Part shown: piece after piece, positions 47,409 to 56,778 of the stretch | Layout of the letters: each line of letters opens with the position of its first letter | How positions within the stretch are numbered: the stretch's first letter is position 1 | Assembly (NCBI RefSeq): GCF_000718305.1 | Contig: NZ_JOFQ01000005.1 | Coordinates: 62,001-126,000, forward strand | Direction of reading: 5' to 3' | Length of the DNA: 64,000 bases | Source: Streptomyces niger | GTDB taxonomy: Bacteria; Actinomycetota; Actinomycetes; Streptomycetales; Streptomycetaceae | The notes under the pieces: model-generated | What the model was told of the DNA's origin: nothing | Database searches by the model: none | What the model saw: the letters and a program-made list of their open reading frames with translations, nothing else | Translations under genes and position numbers: made by a program

Positions 47409-48449
47409 TCAGCCCGCTACCCGTCCGGCGAGCGCGTCGCCGATCTCGTCGGTGGTGCGGGCCGTGCCCTCGCGGGCCTCCAGGTCCGCGGCGACGGCCT
47501 CCTCGATGCGGCCGGCCTCGGCGTCGTAGCCCAGGTGCCGCAGGAGGAGCGCGACGGAGAGGATGGTCGCCGTCGGGTCCGCCTTGCCGGTGCCCGCGAT
47601 GTCCGGGGCCGAGCCGTGGACGGGCTCGAACATGGACGGGAAGGCGCCGGAGGGGTTGATGTTGCCGGAGGCGGCCAGGCCGATACCGCCGGTCACGGCG
47701 GCGGCGAGGTCGGTGAGGATGTCACCGAAGAGGTTGTCGGTGACGATGACGTCGAACCGCTCCGGCTGCGTGACGAAGAAGATCGTCGCGGCGTCGACGT
47801 GCAGGTAGTCGGTGGTGACCTCGGGGTACTCCTCGCCGACCTGGTCGAAGATGTTCTTCCACATGTGGCCGGCGTGGACCAGGACGTTGTTCTTGTGGAC
47901 CAGCGTCAGCTTCTTGCGCGGGCGGGCCTGGGCACGCTCGTACGCGTCGCGGACGACCCGCTCGACACCGTACGCCGTGTTCAGGCTCACCTCGGTGGCG
48001 ACCTCGTGGGGCGTGCCGGTGCGCAGGCTGCCGCCGTTGCCGGTGTACGGGCCCTCGGTGCCCTCGCGGACGACGATGAAGTCGATGTCGGGACGGCCGG
48101 CCAGCGGGGTGCTGGTGTTCGGGAACAGCTTCGACGGGCGCAGGTTCACGAAGTGGTCGAACGCGAAGCGGAGCTTCAGCAGCAGGCCGCGCTCCAGGAC
48201 GCCGGAGGGCACGGACGGGTCGCCGATCGCGCCGAGCAGGATGGCGTCGTGCTGCTTGAGCGACTCCATCTCGGCGTCCGGCAGCGTCTCGCCGGTCGCG
48301 TGCCATCGCTTGGCGCCCAGGTCGTACTCCTGGGTTTCCAGCTTCACGTCCTGCGGGAGGACGGCCGAGAGGACCTTGAGGCCCTGGGCCACGACTTCCT
48401 GGCCGATACCGTCACCGGGGATCACTGCGAGGCGAATGCTGCGAGACAT
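47409..48449 (-). CDS. leuB: 3-isopropylmalate dehydrogenase
   Basis: Oxidises and decarboxylates 3-isopropylmalate to 2-ketoisocaproate in leucine synthesis, NAD-dependent. The 346-residue protein has [15 protein letters not shown] at the start, the Arg-rich substrate loop ([15 protein letters not shown]), [26 protein letters not shown] with the catalytic Lys, [20 protein letters not shown] with the metal Asp, and [19 protein letters not shown] near the NAD site. It stands apart from leuCD as usual in Streptomyces. Confidence 0.96.
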   Translation of the reverse strand: MSRSIRLAVIPGDGIGQEVVAQGLKVLSAVLPQDVKLETQEYDLGAKRWHATGETLPDAEMESLKQHDAILLGAIGDPSVPSGVLERGLLLKLRFAFDHFVNLRPSKLFPNTSTPLAGRPDIDFIVVREGTEGPYTGNGGSLRTGTPHEVATEVSLNTAYGVERVVRDAYERAQARPRKKLTLVHKNNVLVHAGHMWKNIFDQVGEEYPEVTTDYLHVDAATIFFVTQPERFDVIVTDNLFGDILTDLAAAVTGGIGLAASGNINPSGAFPSMFEPVHGSAPDIAGTGKADPTATILSVALLLRHLGYDAEAGRIEEAVAADLEAREGTARTTDEIGDALAGRVAG

Positions 48450-48577
48450 GCCTGGACCCTACTCTTCGTCCCAGGGGCTGACACCCACCGTCCGACATAC
48501 GGACACATGGTGAGCCGTACAGCTGAGGTTAACCGGGAGTACGTCATCCGGTTCCGGAGCGATGGGACGTTTCCAGC

Positions 48578-50197
48578 ATGGCTTCCCGTGAGACCCCCAC
48601 CTCCCCCGACATCCCCCGCTTCGGCATCCCGGAGCGGATCGCCGCCCGCATGTCCATGGCCGAGCAGCACGAGTACCTGCGGGCCAAGCTCACCCGGCGC
48701 GGACTGCTGCGCACCTCGGCCGCCGGCGCGGGGATCGTCGCGGGCAGCGGCCTGCTCGGCTCCACCGCGGCGTGCGCGGCGCCGCGGTCCACGACGCTGC
48801 TCTCCGCGCCCGCCACGGCCACCGTGGACGGCTCGCTGGTGGCGCCGTTCGGCCGCCACCTGCAGTTCGGTGCCGACCCCAAGACGCAGATGCGGGTCTC
48901 CTGGCAGGTGCCGTTCGCGGTGCGGCGGCCGTACCTGCGGGTGGGGCTGAAGCCGTGGGACCTCAGCCGCAAGATCGAGGCGGAGGTGCGCGACCTGCAC
49001 ACCCCGGCGCTCACGAAGAAGCTGCCGGCCGTCGACCAGTACTACCTGCACGCCGCGCTGGACGGCCTCAAGCCGGGCACGACGTACTACTACGGCGTCG
49101 GCCACGACGGCTTCGACCCGGCCGACGCGCGCCACTTCTCCACCGTCGGCACGTTCCGTACGGCTCCCGCCCGGCCGGAGAAGTTCGTCTTCACCGCCTT
49201 CGGCGACCAGGGCGTCAGCTACGACGCGCTCGCCAACGACCAGCTGATCCTGGGCCAGAACCCCTCCTTCCACCTGCACGCGGGCGACATCTGCTACGCC
49301 GACCCGGACGGCCAGGGCTCGGAGGAGGACACCTACGACGCGCGGGTGTGGGACCAGTTCCTGGCCCAGACCGAGACGGTCGCCAAGTCCGTGCCGTGGA
49401 TGGTGACGACCGGAAACCACGACATGGAGGCCTGGTACTCCCCCGACGGCTACGGCGGCCAGCTGGCCCGCTGGTCGCTGCCGGAGAACGGCCCGGACCC
49501 CCGGCACGCGCCCGGCGTGTACTCCTTCACCTACGGCAACGTCGGCGTGGTCGCGCTGGACGCCAACGACGTCAGCTACGAGATCACCGCGAACACCGGC
49601 TACACGAACGGCAAGCAGACCCGCTGGCTGGACCGGCGCCTCGGCGAACTGCGCGGCCGGAGCGACATCGACTTCCTCGTGGTCTTCTTCCACCACTGCG
49701 CCTTCTCCACGACCGTCTCGCACGCCTCGGACGGCGGCGTCCGGGACGCCTGGCTGCCGCTCTTCGAGAAGCACGGCGTGGACCTGGTCATCAACGGCCA
49801 CAACCACATCTACGAGCGCACCGACGCGATCAAGGGCACCGACGTCTCCCGCAAGGTGCCGGTCGGCGGCAGCGTGGACTCGGCCCGCGAGGGCATCGTG
49901 TACGTCACGGCGGGCGGCGCGGGCAAGGCGCTGTACAAGTTCCCCGTGCCGGACAGCTACGAGGGGCGCGTGAAGGACCTGGACGAGGTCGAGACGTACC
50001 ACTGGGTCAAGGGCGGCGGGAAGAACACCGACAAGGTGGCGTGGTCGCGGGTGCGCTACACCGGCTTCTCCTTCCTCGCGGTGGAGGTGGAGACCGGCCA
50101 CCGCCCCCGGATGAAGGTCACCGCGCTCGCCGAGACGGGCGAGCGGATCGACCACTTCGAGGTCACGCGGTCCGCCGCCGCCCCGGCGAAGGGGTGA
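48578..50197 (+). CDS. Tat-exported purple acid phosphatase-like metallophosphoesterase
   Basis: 539-residue secreted phosphatase. The Tat motif LTRRGLLRTSAAGAGIVAG sits near residue 38 after an unusually long n-region of 37 residues. An N-terminal fibronectin-like domain (TQMRVSWQVPFAVRR...GTTYYYGVGHD) precedes the catalytic domain: FTAFGDQG, HAGDICYADP, TTGNHDMEAW, VVFFHHCAFS and INGHNHIYERTDAIKG give the binuclear metal ligands. It ends with the purple-acid C-terminal strand. It would release phosphate outside the cell; no PHO box could be made out upstream. Confidence 0.9.
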   Translation: MASRETPTSPDIPRFGIPERIAARMSMAEQHEYLRAKLTRRGLLRTSAAGAGIVAGSGLLGSTAACAAPRSTTLLSAPATATVDGSLVAPFGRHLQFGADPKTQMRVSWQVPFAVRRPYLRVGLKPWDLSRKIEAEVRDLHTPALTKKLPAVDQYYLHAALDGLKPGTTYYYGVGHDGFDPADARHFSTVGTFRTAPARPEKFVFTAFGDQGVSYDALANDQLILGQNPSFHLHAGDICYADPDGQGSEEDTYDARVWDQFLAQTETVAKSVPWMVTTGNHDMEAWYSPDGYGGQLARWSLPENGPDPRHAPGVYSFTYGNVGVVALDANDVSYEITANTGYTNGKQTRWLDRRLGELRGRSDIDFLVVFFHHCAFSTTVSHASDGGVRDAWLPLFEKHGVDLVINGHNHIYERTDAIKGTDVSRKVPVGGSVDSAREGIVYVTAGGAGKALYKFPVPDSYEGRVKDLDEVETYHWVKGGGKNTDKVAWSRVRYTGFSFLAVEVETGHRPRMKVTALAETGERIDHFEVTRSAAAPAKG

Positions 50198-50230
50198 CCG
50201 GGGCGGGCTGCCGGGCCGGCGGCCGGCGGT

Positions 50231-51283
50231 TCAGCCGTTCGGCAGGATCACGGCCCGGCCGTTGACCTGCCCCCGGTGCAGCCGCTCGTAGGCCAGCGGC
50301 GCGTCGTCGATGGCGTACGTCTCGACGTGCACGTCGAGCGCGCCGGCCCGGGCCAGCTCCAGGACCTCGGCCAGCTCGGCGCGGCTGCCCCAGTACGGCG
50401 CGGCCACCGACACCTCGTACGCCGAGGTGCCGAAGCCGACCGGCAGCGCGCCGCCGCCGAGGCCGACGATCGTCACGTCCGCCTCGACCGCCGCCACCGC
50501 GCCCGCGGTGGTGACGGTGGGCGGCGCGCCGACGAAGTCCAGGACGAGCTGGGCGCCGAGGCCGCCGGTCAGCTCGCGGACCGTCGCCGCGGCGTCCGCG
50601 TCGGAGAGCACCGTCTCGTGCGCCCCGACCTCACGGGCCAGCGCCAGCTTCTCCTCGCCGACGTCCAGCGCGATCACCCGGGCCGGGCTCAGGGCGCGCA
50701 GCAGCTGGACGGCGACGTGGCCGAGGCCGCCGGCGCCGATGACGACGGCGGTGGAGCCGGGCACCAGCTTCGGCAGCGAGCGCTTGATCGCGTGGTACGG
50801 GGTGAGGCCCGCGTCGGTGAGCGGCACGGCCCGCACGGGGTCCAGGCCGCCGAGCGGCAGCAGGTGGCGGGCGTCGTCGACGAGCAGGTACTCGGCGAGC
50901 GCGCCGGGGGCGCCCAGGCCCGGCGGGCGGATGCCGAGTTCGGGGGCGCGCAGGCAGTAGTTCTCCTTGCCCTCGGCGCACTTGGCGCAGGAGCCGCAGC
51001 CCCACGGTCCGTACACGGCGACCTGGTCGCCCTCGGCGAAGCCGGTGACGCCCGCGCCGAGCGCCGCGACCGTGCCGGCGCCTTCGTGGCCGAGGGTGAG
51101 CGGCAGCGGGAAGGGCAGCCGGCCCGCCGGCCACTGCATGACCGAGAAGTCGGAGTGGCAGACGCCGGCGGCGGTCACCCGCAGCAGGACCTGGCCGGGT
51201 CCCGGCGTGGGGACGGGCACCTCGACGACCTCGGGCGCGGCGCCCACGGTGCGGTACTGGACGGCCTTCATGGTGGCCTTCAC
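50231..51283 (-). CDS. zinc-dependent alcohol dehydrogenase
   Basis: 350-residue medium-chain dehydrogenase. Catalytic zinc Cys and His occur in AAGVCHSDFSVMQWP and LTLGHEGAGTVAALG, the structural zinc site in CGSCAKCAEGKENYC (four Cys), and the NAD site as VIGAGGLGHVAVQLLRAL near 180 with Asp for NAD rather than NADP. Start at GTG 51283, six bases after AGGAGG. It overlaps the TetR stop by four bases and is thus under control of that repressor. Confidence 0.93.
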   Translation of the reverse strand: MKATMKAVQYRTVGAAPEVVEVPVPTPGPGQVLLRVTAAGVCHSDFSVMQWPAGRLPFPLPLTLGHEGAGTVAALGAGVTGFAEGDQVAVYGPWGCGSCAKCAEGKENYCLRAPELGIRPPGLGAPGALAEYLLVDDARHLLPLGGLDPVRAVPLTDAGLTPYHAIKRSLPKLVPGSTAVVIGAGGLGHVAVQLLRALSPARVIALDVGEEKLALAREVGAHETVLSDADAAATVRELTGGLGAQLVLDFVGAPPTVTTAGAVAAVEADVTIVGLGGGALPVGFGTSAYEVSVAAPYWGSRAELAEVLELARAGALDVHVETYAIDDAPLAYERLHRGQVNGRAVILPNG

Positions 51284-51927
51284 GGCGAACCTCCTCGTTC
51301 TGCGGCTCGTGCTGCGGCTCGTTCTGCGGTGAGCGCCGCGAATGCCTCATCGACCAGGCGCGGCAGCGCCCCCGTGTCCCCGCCGCGCACCCAGGCGGTC
51401 TGCGCGGCGATCAGGGCCCCGGCGCACGCGCCCACCAGGACGGCGGGGCGCAGGTCGGTGTCCGGGTCGGTGCCGAGCCGGTCGGCGAGGATGCGGACGG
51501 CGTCCTCCTGGGCGTCCACCCGGGTGTGCTGGAGGGCGGCGAAGAGCGTCGGCTCCTGCTCGGCGAGGCGCAGCAGGTCGAACACCCGCGGTCGGCGGTG
51601 CCAGGCGGGGGCGTCCGGGTCGGCGAGCCAGTCCCGTACGGCCCGGTGGTAGGCGGTCAGCGGCGGTTCACCGGCGGGCCGGGCGCGCAGCGCGCGGTTG
51701 ATCCGGTCGGCGTCGGCGCGGAGGCAGTCCACGACGGCGCTCTCCTTGCCGGTGAAGTGACGGCTGAAGGTGCGGCGGGTGACGTCGGCGCGCGCGGCGA
51801 TCTCCTCGACGGTGACGGCGGCGAGACCGCGGTCCAGCGCGAGGGCGAGTGCGGCGGCCGCGAGCCGGTCCCGGGTGCGGCGCGCGGCGCGTGCCTTTCG
51901 GTCCGGTTCGGGCGCTTCGCCAGCCAT
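51280..51927 (-). CDS. TetR-family repressor of the alcohol dehydrogenase
   Basis: 215-residue regulator from ATG 51927 (MAGEAPEPDRKARAARRTRD). The helix-turn-helix is VTVEEIAARADVTRRTFSRHFTGKESAVVD (in two parts); the ligand domain is typical TetR_C. It is translated first in the pair and ends overlapping the dehydrogenase start (GTGA). The promoter region contains a perfect 21-base palindrome and a related 15-base one, so it very likely represses itself and the dehydrogenase. Confidence 0.9.
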   Translation of the reverse strand: MAGEAPEPDRKARAARRTRDRLAAAALALALDRGLAAVTVEEIAARADVTRRTFSRHFTGKESAVVDCLRADADRINRALRARPAGEPPLTAYHRAVRDWLADPDAPAWHRRPRVFDLLRLAEQEPTLFAALQHTRVDAQEDAVRILADRLGTDPDTDLRPAVLVGACAGALIAAQTAWVRGGDTGALPRLVDEAFAALTAERAAARAAERGGSP

Positions 51928-51946
51928 ACATGCACCGTACACCCAG

Positions 51947-51981
51947 ATGTGTCCCAATGGGACACATGTCCCACCGGGACA
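51947..51981. promoter_or_regulatory. operators of the TetR-alcohol dehydrogenase pair
   Basis: A perfect 21-base palindrome centred on A51957, with half-site ATGTGTCCCA, lies 20 bases before the TetR start. A second palindrome TGTCCC-ACC-GGGACA (51967-51981) adjoins it. Both share TGTCCC/GGGACA. Confidence 0.75.
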
Positions 51982-52300
51982 CTCGGAAGCGGGTGTGAAC
52001 CATCCGACACGGCGACTCGGCCGGAGCGGAAAACAGCAGGTCACCAGAGGCGTGGCCGGCGCCGCACGCACGGACCCGTCTCAGATAGTAGGAAGCCCAA
52101 GTAATTGTGCAGACAGCACCGTCCCACTGTCCTAACTTTGTAGAAGCCGAACGTCTCGCTTCATCCAGCGATGGCGGCTCAGGCCCGGCGCGCACGCACA
52201 GGCGACCCCTGGCGCGACCCGGCCCCGCCCGCTCCGGCGTCGCATTCCGCCTTCTTGGCATCTCGGGGATCGAGCTGACGATCTAAGGAGAGACGTGGAC

Positions 52301-52438
52301 ATGGCCGACACCGCTGCCCCCGCCCGTAGGATCCGCCACCGCGTGCGGACGTCCGGCGAGACCGACCGCAGGAACGCCGCCGCCGCACTCCAGCGCGCGC
52401 TGGACCGCCGCGACAACGGCGGCGTGACCGGGCACTGA
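52301..52438 (+). CDS. 45-residue basic protein
   Basis: A short gene missed by length cut-offs: MADTAAPARRIRHRVRTSGE, then TDRRNAAAALQRALDRRDNG and the end GVTGH. AAGGAG lies at 52285-52290, ten bases before ATG 52301; the GTG at 52295 two codons earlier is equally likely. The middle reads as one amphipathic helix rich in Arg and Ala. Function unknown. It ends just before a strong bidirectional hairpin and faces pruA. Confidence 0.65.
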   Translation: MADTAAPARRIRHRVRTSGETDRRNAAAALQRALDRRDNGGVTGH

Positions 52439-52457
52439 CCCGGCCGCCGACATGAGA

Positions 52458-52499
52458 CCGCCCCCGGCCCCGCAGCCTGTGCTGCGGGGCCGGGGGCGG
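52458..52499. terminator. bidirectional terminator between the 45-residue gene and pruA
   Basis: Nineteen-base perfect arms CCGCCCCCGGCCCCGCAGC and its complement, four-base loop; within 40 bases of both stops. Confidence 0.85.
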
Positions 52500-52536
52500 A
52501 GTCCGTGTGGCCCGGGGGCCGCGGCTGCCCGGGGCG

Positions 52537-54168
52537 TCAGCCCATGTGCGGGTAGCGGTAGTCCGTCGGGGCGACCATCGTCTCCTTGATGGACCGCGGC
52601 GACATCCAGCGCAGCAGGTTGAACTTCGAACCCGCCTTGTCGTTGGTGCCGGAGGCGCGGCCGCCGCCGAAGGGCTGCTGGCCGACGATCGAGCCGGTCG
52701 GGCGGTCGTTGACGTAGAAGTTGCCGGCCGCGAAGCGCAGCTTCTCCGACACCGCGGCGACGACCTCGCGGTCCTTGGCGATCACGGCGCCGGTCAGCGC
52801 GTACGCCGAGGCCGACTCCATCTGCTCGACGGTGGCGTCGAAGTCGGCGTCCTCGTAGACGTGGACGGCGATGATCGGGCCGAAGTACTCGGTCTTGAAG
52901 ACCTCGTTCTCCGGGTCGGAGCAGGCGATGACGGTCGGGCGGACGAAGTAGCCCACCGAGTCGTCGTACGTGCCGCCCGCGACGATCTCGCAGGCCGGGT
53001 CCGCCTTGGCGCGGTCGATGGCGGCCTTGCTCTTGGCGAAGGACCGGTCGTCGATGACGGCGCCGATGAAGTTCGACAGGTCGGTCACGTCACCCATGGC
53101 CAGCGACTCGACCTCGGCGACCAGGTCGTCCTTGAAGCCGTTCTCCCAGGTGGAGCGGGCGATGTAGGCACGCGAGGCGGCCGAGCACTTCTGACCCTGG
53201 TACTCGAAGGCGCCCCGGGTGATGGCGGTCTTCAGCAGCGCCGGGTCGGCGGTGGGGTGCGCGACGATGAAGTCCTTGCCGCCGGTCTCGCCGACCAGCC
53301 GCGGGTAGGAGCGGTACTTCTCGATGTTCTGGCCGACCTCCTTCCACAGGTACTGGAAGGTCTTGGTCGAGCCGGTGAAGTGCACGCCGGCCAGCTCCGG
53401 GTGCGGCAGGGCGACCTCGGAGACGTCCTTGCCGTCGCCGGTGACCAGGTTGATGACGCCCTTGGGCAGTCCGGCCTCCTCCAGCAGCTCCATGAGCAGC
53501 ACGGCGGAGTGGGTCTGGGTCGGGGACGGCTTCCAGACCACCACGTTGCCCATCAGGGCCGGGGCGGTGGGCAGGTTGCCGGCGATCGCGGTGAAGTTGA
53601 ACGGCGTGATCGCGTAGACGAAGCCCTCCAGCGGACGGTGGTCCAGCCGGTTCCACACGCCGTTGGGCTGCACCAGCGGCTGCTCCTGGAGCAGCTCACG
53701 CGCGAAGTGCACGTTGAAGCGCCAGAAGTCCACCAGCTCGCACGGCGCGTCGATCTCGGCCTGCTGGGCGGTCTTGGACTGGCCCAGCATGGTCGAGGCG
53801 GCGATGGTCTCGCGCCACGGGCCGGACAGCAGGTCGGCGGCCTTCAGCAGGATCGCCGCACGGTCGTCGAAGGACATCGCGCGCCAGGCCGGGGCCGCGG
53901 CGAGCGCCGCATCGATGGCCTCCTGCGCGTCGGCCTTGGTGGCATTCGCGTACGTACCCAGCACGGCCTTGTGGTTGTGCGGCTGCACGACGTCGAAGCG
54001 CTCACCGCCGCCCATCCGCTTCTCCCCGTTGATCGTCATGGGGAGGTCGATGGGGTTCTCGGCGAGCTCCTTGAGCTTCGCCTCCAGGCGGGCGCGCTCC
54101 GGGGAGCCGGGGGCGTAGCCGTGCACCGGCTCGTTGTACGGGGCGGGGACGTGGGTCACAGCGTCCAT
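52537..54168 (-). CDS. pruA: delta-1-pyrroline-5-carboxylate dehydrogenase
   Basis: Oxidises glutamate semialdehyde to glutamate in proline breakdown. The 543 residues contain the aldehyde dehydrogenase core: FYAITPFNF-type region FVYAITPFNFTAIAGNLPTA, FTGSTKTFQYLWKEVGQNI, GETGGKDFIVAHPTA with the general-base Glu, YQGQKCSAASRAYIA with the nucleophile Cys, and KTEYFGPIIAVHVYEDADFD. It is a single-domain P5C dehydrogenase, separate from putA, as in other Gram-positives. It follows putA by 68 bases on the same strand. Confidence 0.96.
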   Translation of the reverse strand: MDAVTHVPAPYNEPVHGYAPGSPERARLEAKLKELAENPIDLPMTINGEKRMGGGERFDVVQPHNHKAVLGTYANATKADAQEAIDAALAAAPAWRAMSFDDRAAILLKAADLLSGPWRETIAASTMLGQSKTAQQAEIDAPCELVDFWRFNVHFARELLQEQPLVQPNGVWNRLDHRPLEGFVYAITPFNFTAIAGNLPTAPALMGNVVVWKPSPTQTHSAVLLMELLEEAGLPKGVINLVTGDGKDVSEVALPHPELAGVHFTGSTKTFQYLWKEVGQNIEKYRSYPRLVGETGGKDFIVAHPTADPALLKTAITRGAFEYQGQKCSAASRAYIARSTWENGFKDDLVAEVESLAMGDVTDLSNFIGAVIDDRSFAKSKAAIDRAKADPACEIVAGGTYDDSVGYFVRPTVIACSDPENEVFKTEYFGPIIAVHVYEDADFDATVEQMESASAYALTGAVIAKDREVVAAVSEKLRFAAGNFYVNDRPTGSIVGQQPFGGGRASGTNDKAGSKFNLLRWMSPRSIKETMVAPTDYRYPHMG

Positions 54169-54236
54169 GGCGGCCGTGTCTCCTTCTGTCGGGTGCGGGT
54201 GCGAAGTCTGTACGGGGCCGGGTTCGGCCCCCGGGG

Positions 54237-55163
54237 TCAGCTGCGGGTGAGCAGCGAACGGGCGAAGAACGCGAGGTTCGCGGGACGCTCGGCGAGCCGG
54301 CGCATGAAGTAGCCGTACCAGTCGGTGCCGTAGGCGACGTAGACGCGCATGCGGTGGCCCTCCGCGGCGAGCCTGCGGTGCTCGTCGTCCCGGATGCCGT
54401 AGAGCATCTGGAACTCGTAGTCCTCGTTCTTGCGGCCGGCGCGGAAGGCGAGGTCCTGGGCGATGGCGACCATGCGCGGGTCGTGCGACCCGATCATCGG
54501 GTAGCCCTCGCCCGCCATCAGGATCTTCAGGCAGCGGACGTACGCCTTGTCCACCTCGGCCTTGTCCTGGTACGCGACGGTGGCGGGCTCCTTGTACGCG
54601 CCCTTCACCAGCCGCACTCGCGAGCCTTCCCCGGCCAGCGCGCGGCAGTCGTCCTCGGTACGGAAGAGGTAGGACTGCAGCACCGCGCCGGTCTGCGGGA
54701 AGCGTTCCCGCAGCTCAGCGAGGATCGCGAGGGTGGAGTCCACGGTGGTGTGGTCCTCCATGTCCAGGGTGACCGTCGTGCCGATCGCGGCGGCGGCCTC
54801 GACGACCGGGGTGACGTTCTTCAGGGCCAGCTCGTGGCCGCCGGGCAGGGCCTGCCCGAAGGCGGAGAGCTTGACCGACATCTCGGCCCGGGTGCCCAGG
54901 CCGAGCGGCTTGAGGCCCTCCACCAGCTCCAGGTAGGCGTCGCGGTTGCGGAGCGCCTGCGCGGGGTCGGTGATGTCCTCGCCCAGCACGTCCAGGGTGA
55001 CCTCCAGGCCGGCGTCGGCCAGGGAGCGGACGGCGGGGACGGTGTCGCCCAGGTTCTCGCCCGCGATGAAGCGGTCGACGACGGGGCGGGTGACCGGCGC
55101 GGCCGAGACGAGACGGCGCATTTTGTCGCTGCGCGCTGCGGCGAGGATCACGGGACCCAGCAC
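54237..55163 (-). CDS. putA: proline dehydrogenase
   Basis: FAD enzyme oxidising proline to P5C at the membrane. The 308-residue monofunctional form has the beta-barrel motifs VTLDMEDHTTVDSTLAILA, VRLVKGAYKEPATVAYQD, IGSHDPRMVAIAQDLA, FQMLYGIRDDEHRRLAAEG and the FAD/proline helix VAYGTDWYGYFMRRLAERPA. The start is GTG 55163 after GGAGG. It forms a putA-pruA operon, divergent from the PucR-type regulator at 55366. Confidence 0.95.
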   Translation of the reverse strand: MLGPVILAAARSDKMRRLVSAAPVTRPVVDRFIAGENLGDTVPAVRSLADAGLEVTLDVLGEDITDPAQALRNRDAYLELVEGLKPLGLGTRAEMSVKLSAFGQALPGGHELALKNVTPVVEAAAAIGTTVTLDMEDHTTVDSTLAILAELRERFPQTGAVLQSYLFRTEDDCRALAGEGSRVRLVKGAYKEPATVAYQDKAEVDKAYVRCLKILMAGEGYPMIGSHDPRMVAIAQDLAFRAGRKNEDYEFQMLYGIRDDEHRRLAAEGHRMRVYVAYGTDWYGYFMRRLAERPANLAFFARSLLTRS

Positions 55164-55365
55164 GGGGCACCTCCACGGTTCACGGATGACGTATGCCGAG
55201 CGAGCAAGGCGCGCCGGCAGGACGAGCCACCAGAAACGTAAGTTTCACGGTACGTCGGTAGCCATCGACAGCTGTCACGCCTTCGTGTCCGGGATCTCAG
55301 ACAGATGTATGAGAATGTGCCGTGACACCTGACGCAGAGGTGACCGGAGAGGAGCCGGACGGCGC

Positions 55366-56628
55366 ATGCCAGGGGACTACGAGCAGCTGGTGGACGAGAT
55401 CTCGGCGGCGCTCGGCGCGCCCGCGACGCTGGAGGACCGCGACTTCCGGCTGATCGCGTTCGGCGCGCATGAGGGCGACGACGACTCGATGATGGACCCG
55501 GTGCGGACCCGGTCGATCCTGCAACGCCGGTCCACGGCCGCCGTCCGCGCCTGGTTCGAGGGGTTCGGCATCGCGCGCGCCACATCCGCGCTGCGTATCC
55601 CTCCCGACCCGGCCGCCGGGGTCTTCAAGGGCCGCATCTGCCTGCCGGTACGCCACCGCGGCATCGTGCACGGTTACGTCTGGCTGCTGGACGACGGGCA
55701 CCTCAGCAACCTGGAGCTGGGAGGCCGCTCCACGCCGCCCGACCCGCGCATCGAGCAGGCGATGGAGACCGCCGCGCGGATCGGCGCGCTGCTGGCCGCC
55801 GAGGCCCGGGCAGGCGCCGAACTGGGCGATCTGCTGAGGGAGTTGCTGCTGAGCGGGGCGCAGGACCGGCAGGCCGCCGCGGCGGCGCTGCACGGCGCGC
55901 TGCGGCCCGGCGCGACCGAGGCACCGCTCGCGGTGGTCGCCGTGACGCCCTGGGACACCTCCGACACCGACGCGGCTCCGCTGCCCGGCCTGCCGGGACT
56001 GCTCGCCGCGAGCGCGATGCCGCTGGAGGCGGCCGGGACGGCGGGGGCGGACGGGACGAGGAGCGCGGCCGGGCGCCCCGGCGGGCCGCCCGGCGCACGG
56101 TCCCGACCTGGGACGTCCGGGCACACCCTCGCCGCGCTCGTACGCCTGCGGACGGCCGGCGGACTCGCGCCCGCGCACTCCGCCGCCGAGCACCTGCTGC
56201 GCTCCCCGCGGGCCGGCGGCGGGGCCGCCGCCGGCATCGGGACCGCCCGCGAGGAGCTGCCCGACCTGCCCCGCGCCTGGCACGAGGCGCTGGCCGCCGC
56301 CCGCGCAGCGCATGCCGAGCCGCGGTTGGGTCCGGTCGCGCAGTGGGACGCCATCGGCGCGTACCGCATGCTGACCGGCCTGCCGGCCGGCGTCTCCGAC
56401 GAAACGATTCGCCCGCTGCTCTCCCCCCACCACGCCGAACTGGCCCGCACCGTCGAGGAGTTCCTGGACTGCGCGGGCCAGGCGAGCCGCACCGCCCAGG
56501 CGCTCGGCATCCACCGCCAGACGCTCTACTACCGGCTGGGCCGGGTGGAGAAACTCACCGGCCTGGACCTCGACGAGGGCGCCGACCGGCTGCTCCTCCA
56601 CATGGCGCTGAAGACGGCGCGGCTGTAG
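55366..56628 (+). CDS. PucR-type transcriptional regulator (probable proline catabolism activator)
   Basis: 420-residue regulator. Residues 20-130 look like a GAF-type sensory region (ALGAPATLEDRDFRLIAFGA), 180-330 hold the GGDEF-like PucR middle segment, and the C-terminus is the PucR helix-turn-helix: LARTVEEFLDCAGQASRTAQ, ALGIHRQTLYYRLGRVEKLT, GLDLDEGADRLLLHMALKTA. It is divergent from putA-pruA with 202 bases between, the usual placement of a local activator. It may also act on the NCS1 gene 150 bases downstream. Confidence 0.88.
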   Translation: MPGDYEQLVDEISAALGAPATLEDRDFRLIAFGAHEGDDDSMMDPVRTRSILQRRSTAAVRAWFEGFGIARATSALRIPPDPAAGVFKGRICLPVRHRGIVHGYVWLLDDGHLSNLELGGRSTPPDPRIEQAMETAARIGALLAAEARAGAELGDLLRELLLSGAQDRQAAAAALHGALRPGATEAPLAVVAVTPWDTSDTDAAPLPGLPGLLAASAMPLEAAGTAGADGTRSAAGRPGGPPGARSRPGTSGHTLAALVRLRTAGGLAPAHSAAEHLLRSPRAGGGAAAGIGTAREELPDLPRAWHEALAAARAAHAEPRLGPVAQWDAIGAYRMLTGLPAGVSDETIRPLLSPHHAELARTVEEFLDCAGQASRTAQALGIHRQTLYYRLGRVEKLTGLDLDEGADRLLLHMALKTARL

Positions 56629-56778
56629 AGGGGTTGACGGCGGGCAGGGCCGGGGCCGGCGGGTGGCATACGTTCCCGACACGGTCCCGCCCATCGGCGC
56701 ATCTTCCGTAACACCGGGAAACCTCCGCGACATCGCGCGAGCGGATGCAGGTAACACGCGCTTCCTAGGGTCCCCACC

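Noticed and set aside
48450..48577. PHO box before the purple acid phosphatase
   Set aside because: GTTAACC and GCTCACC are 18 bases apart on the minus strand and do not make the 11-base direct repeats of a Streptomyces PHO box.
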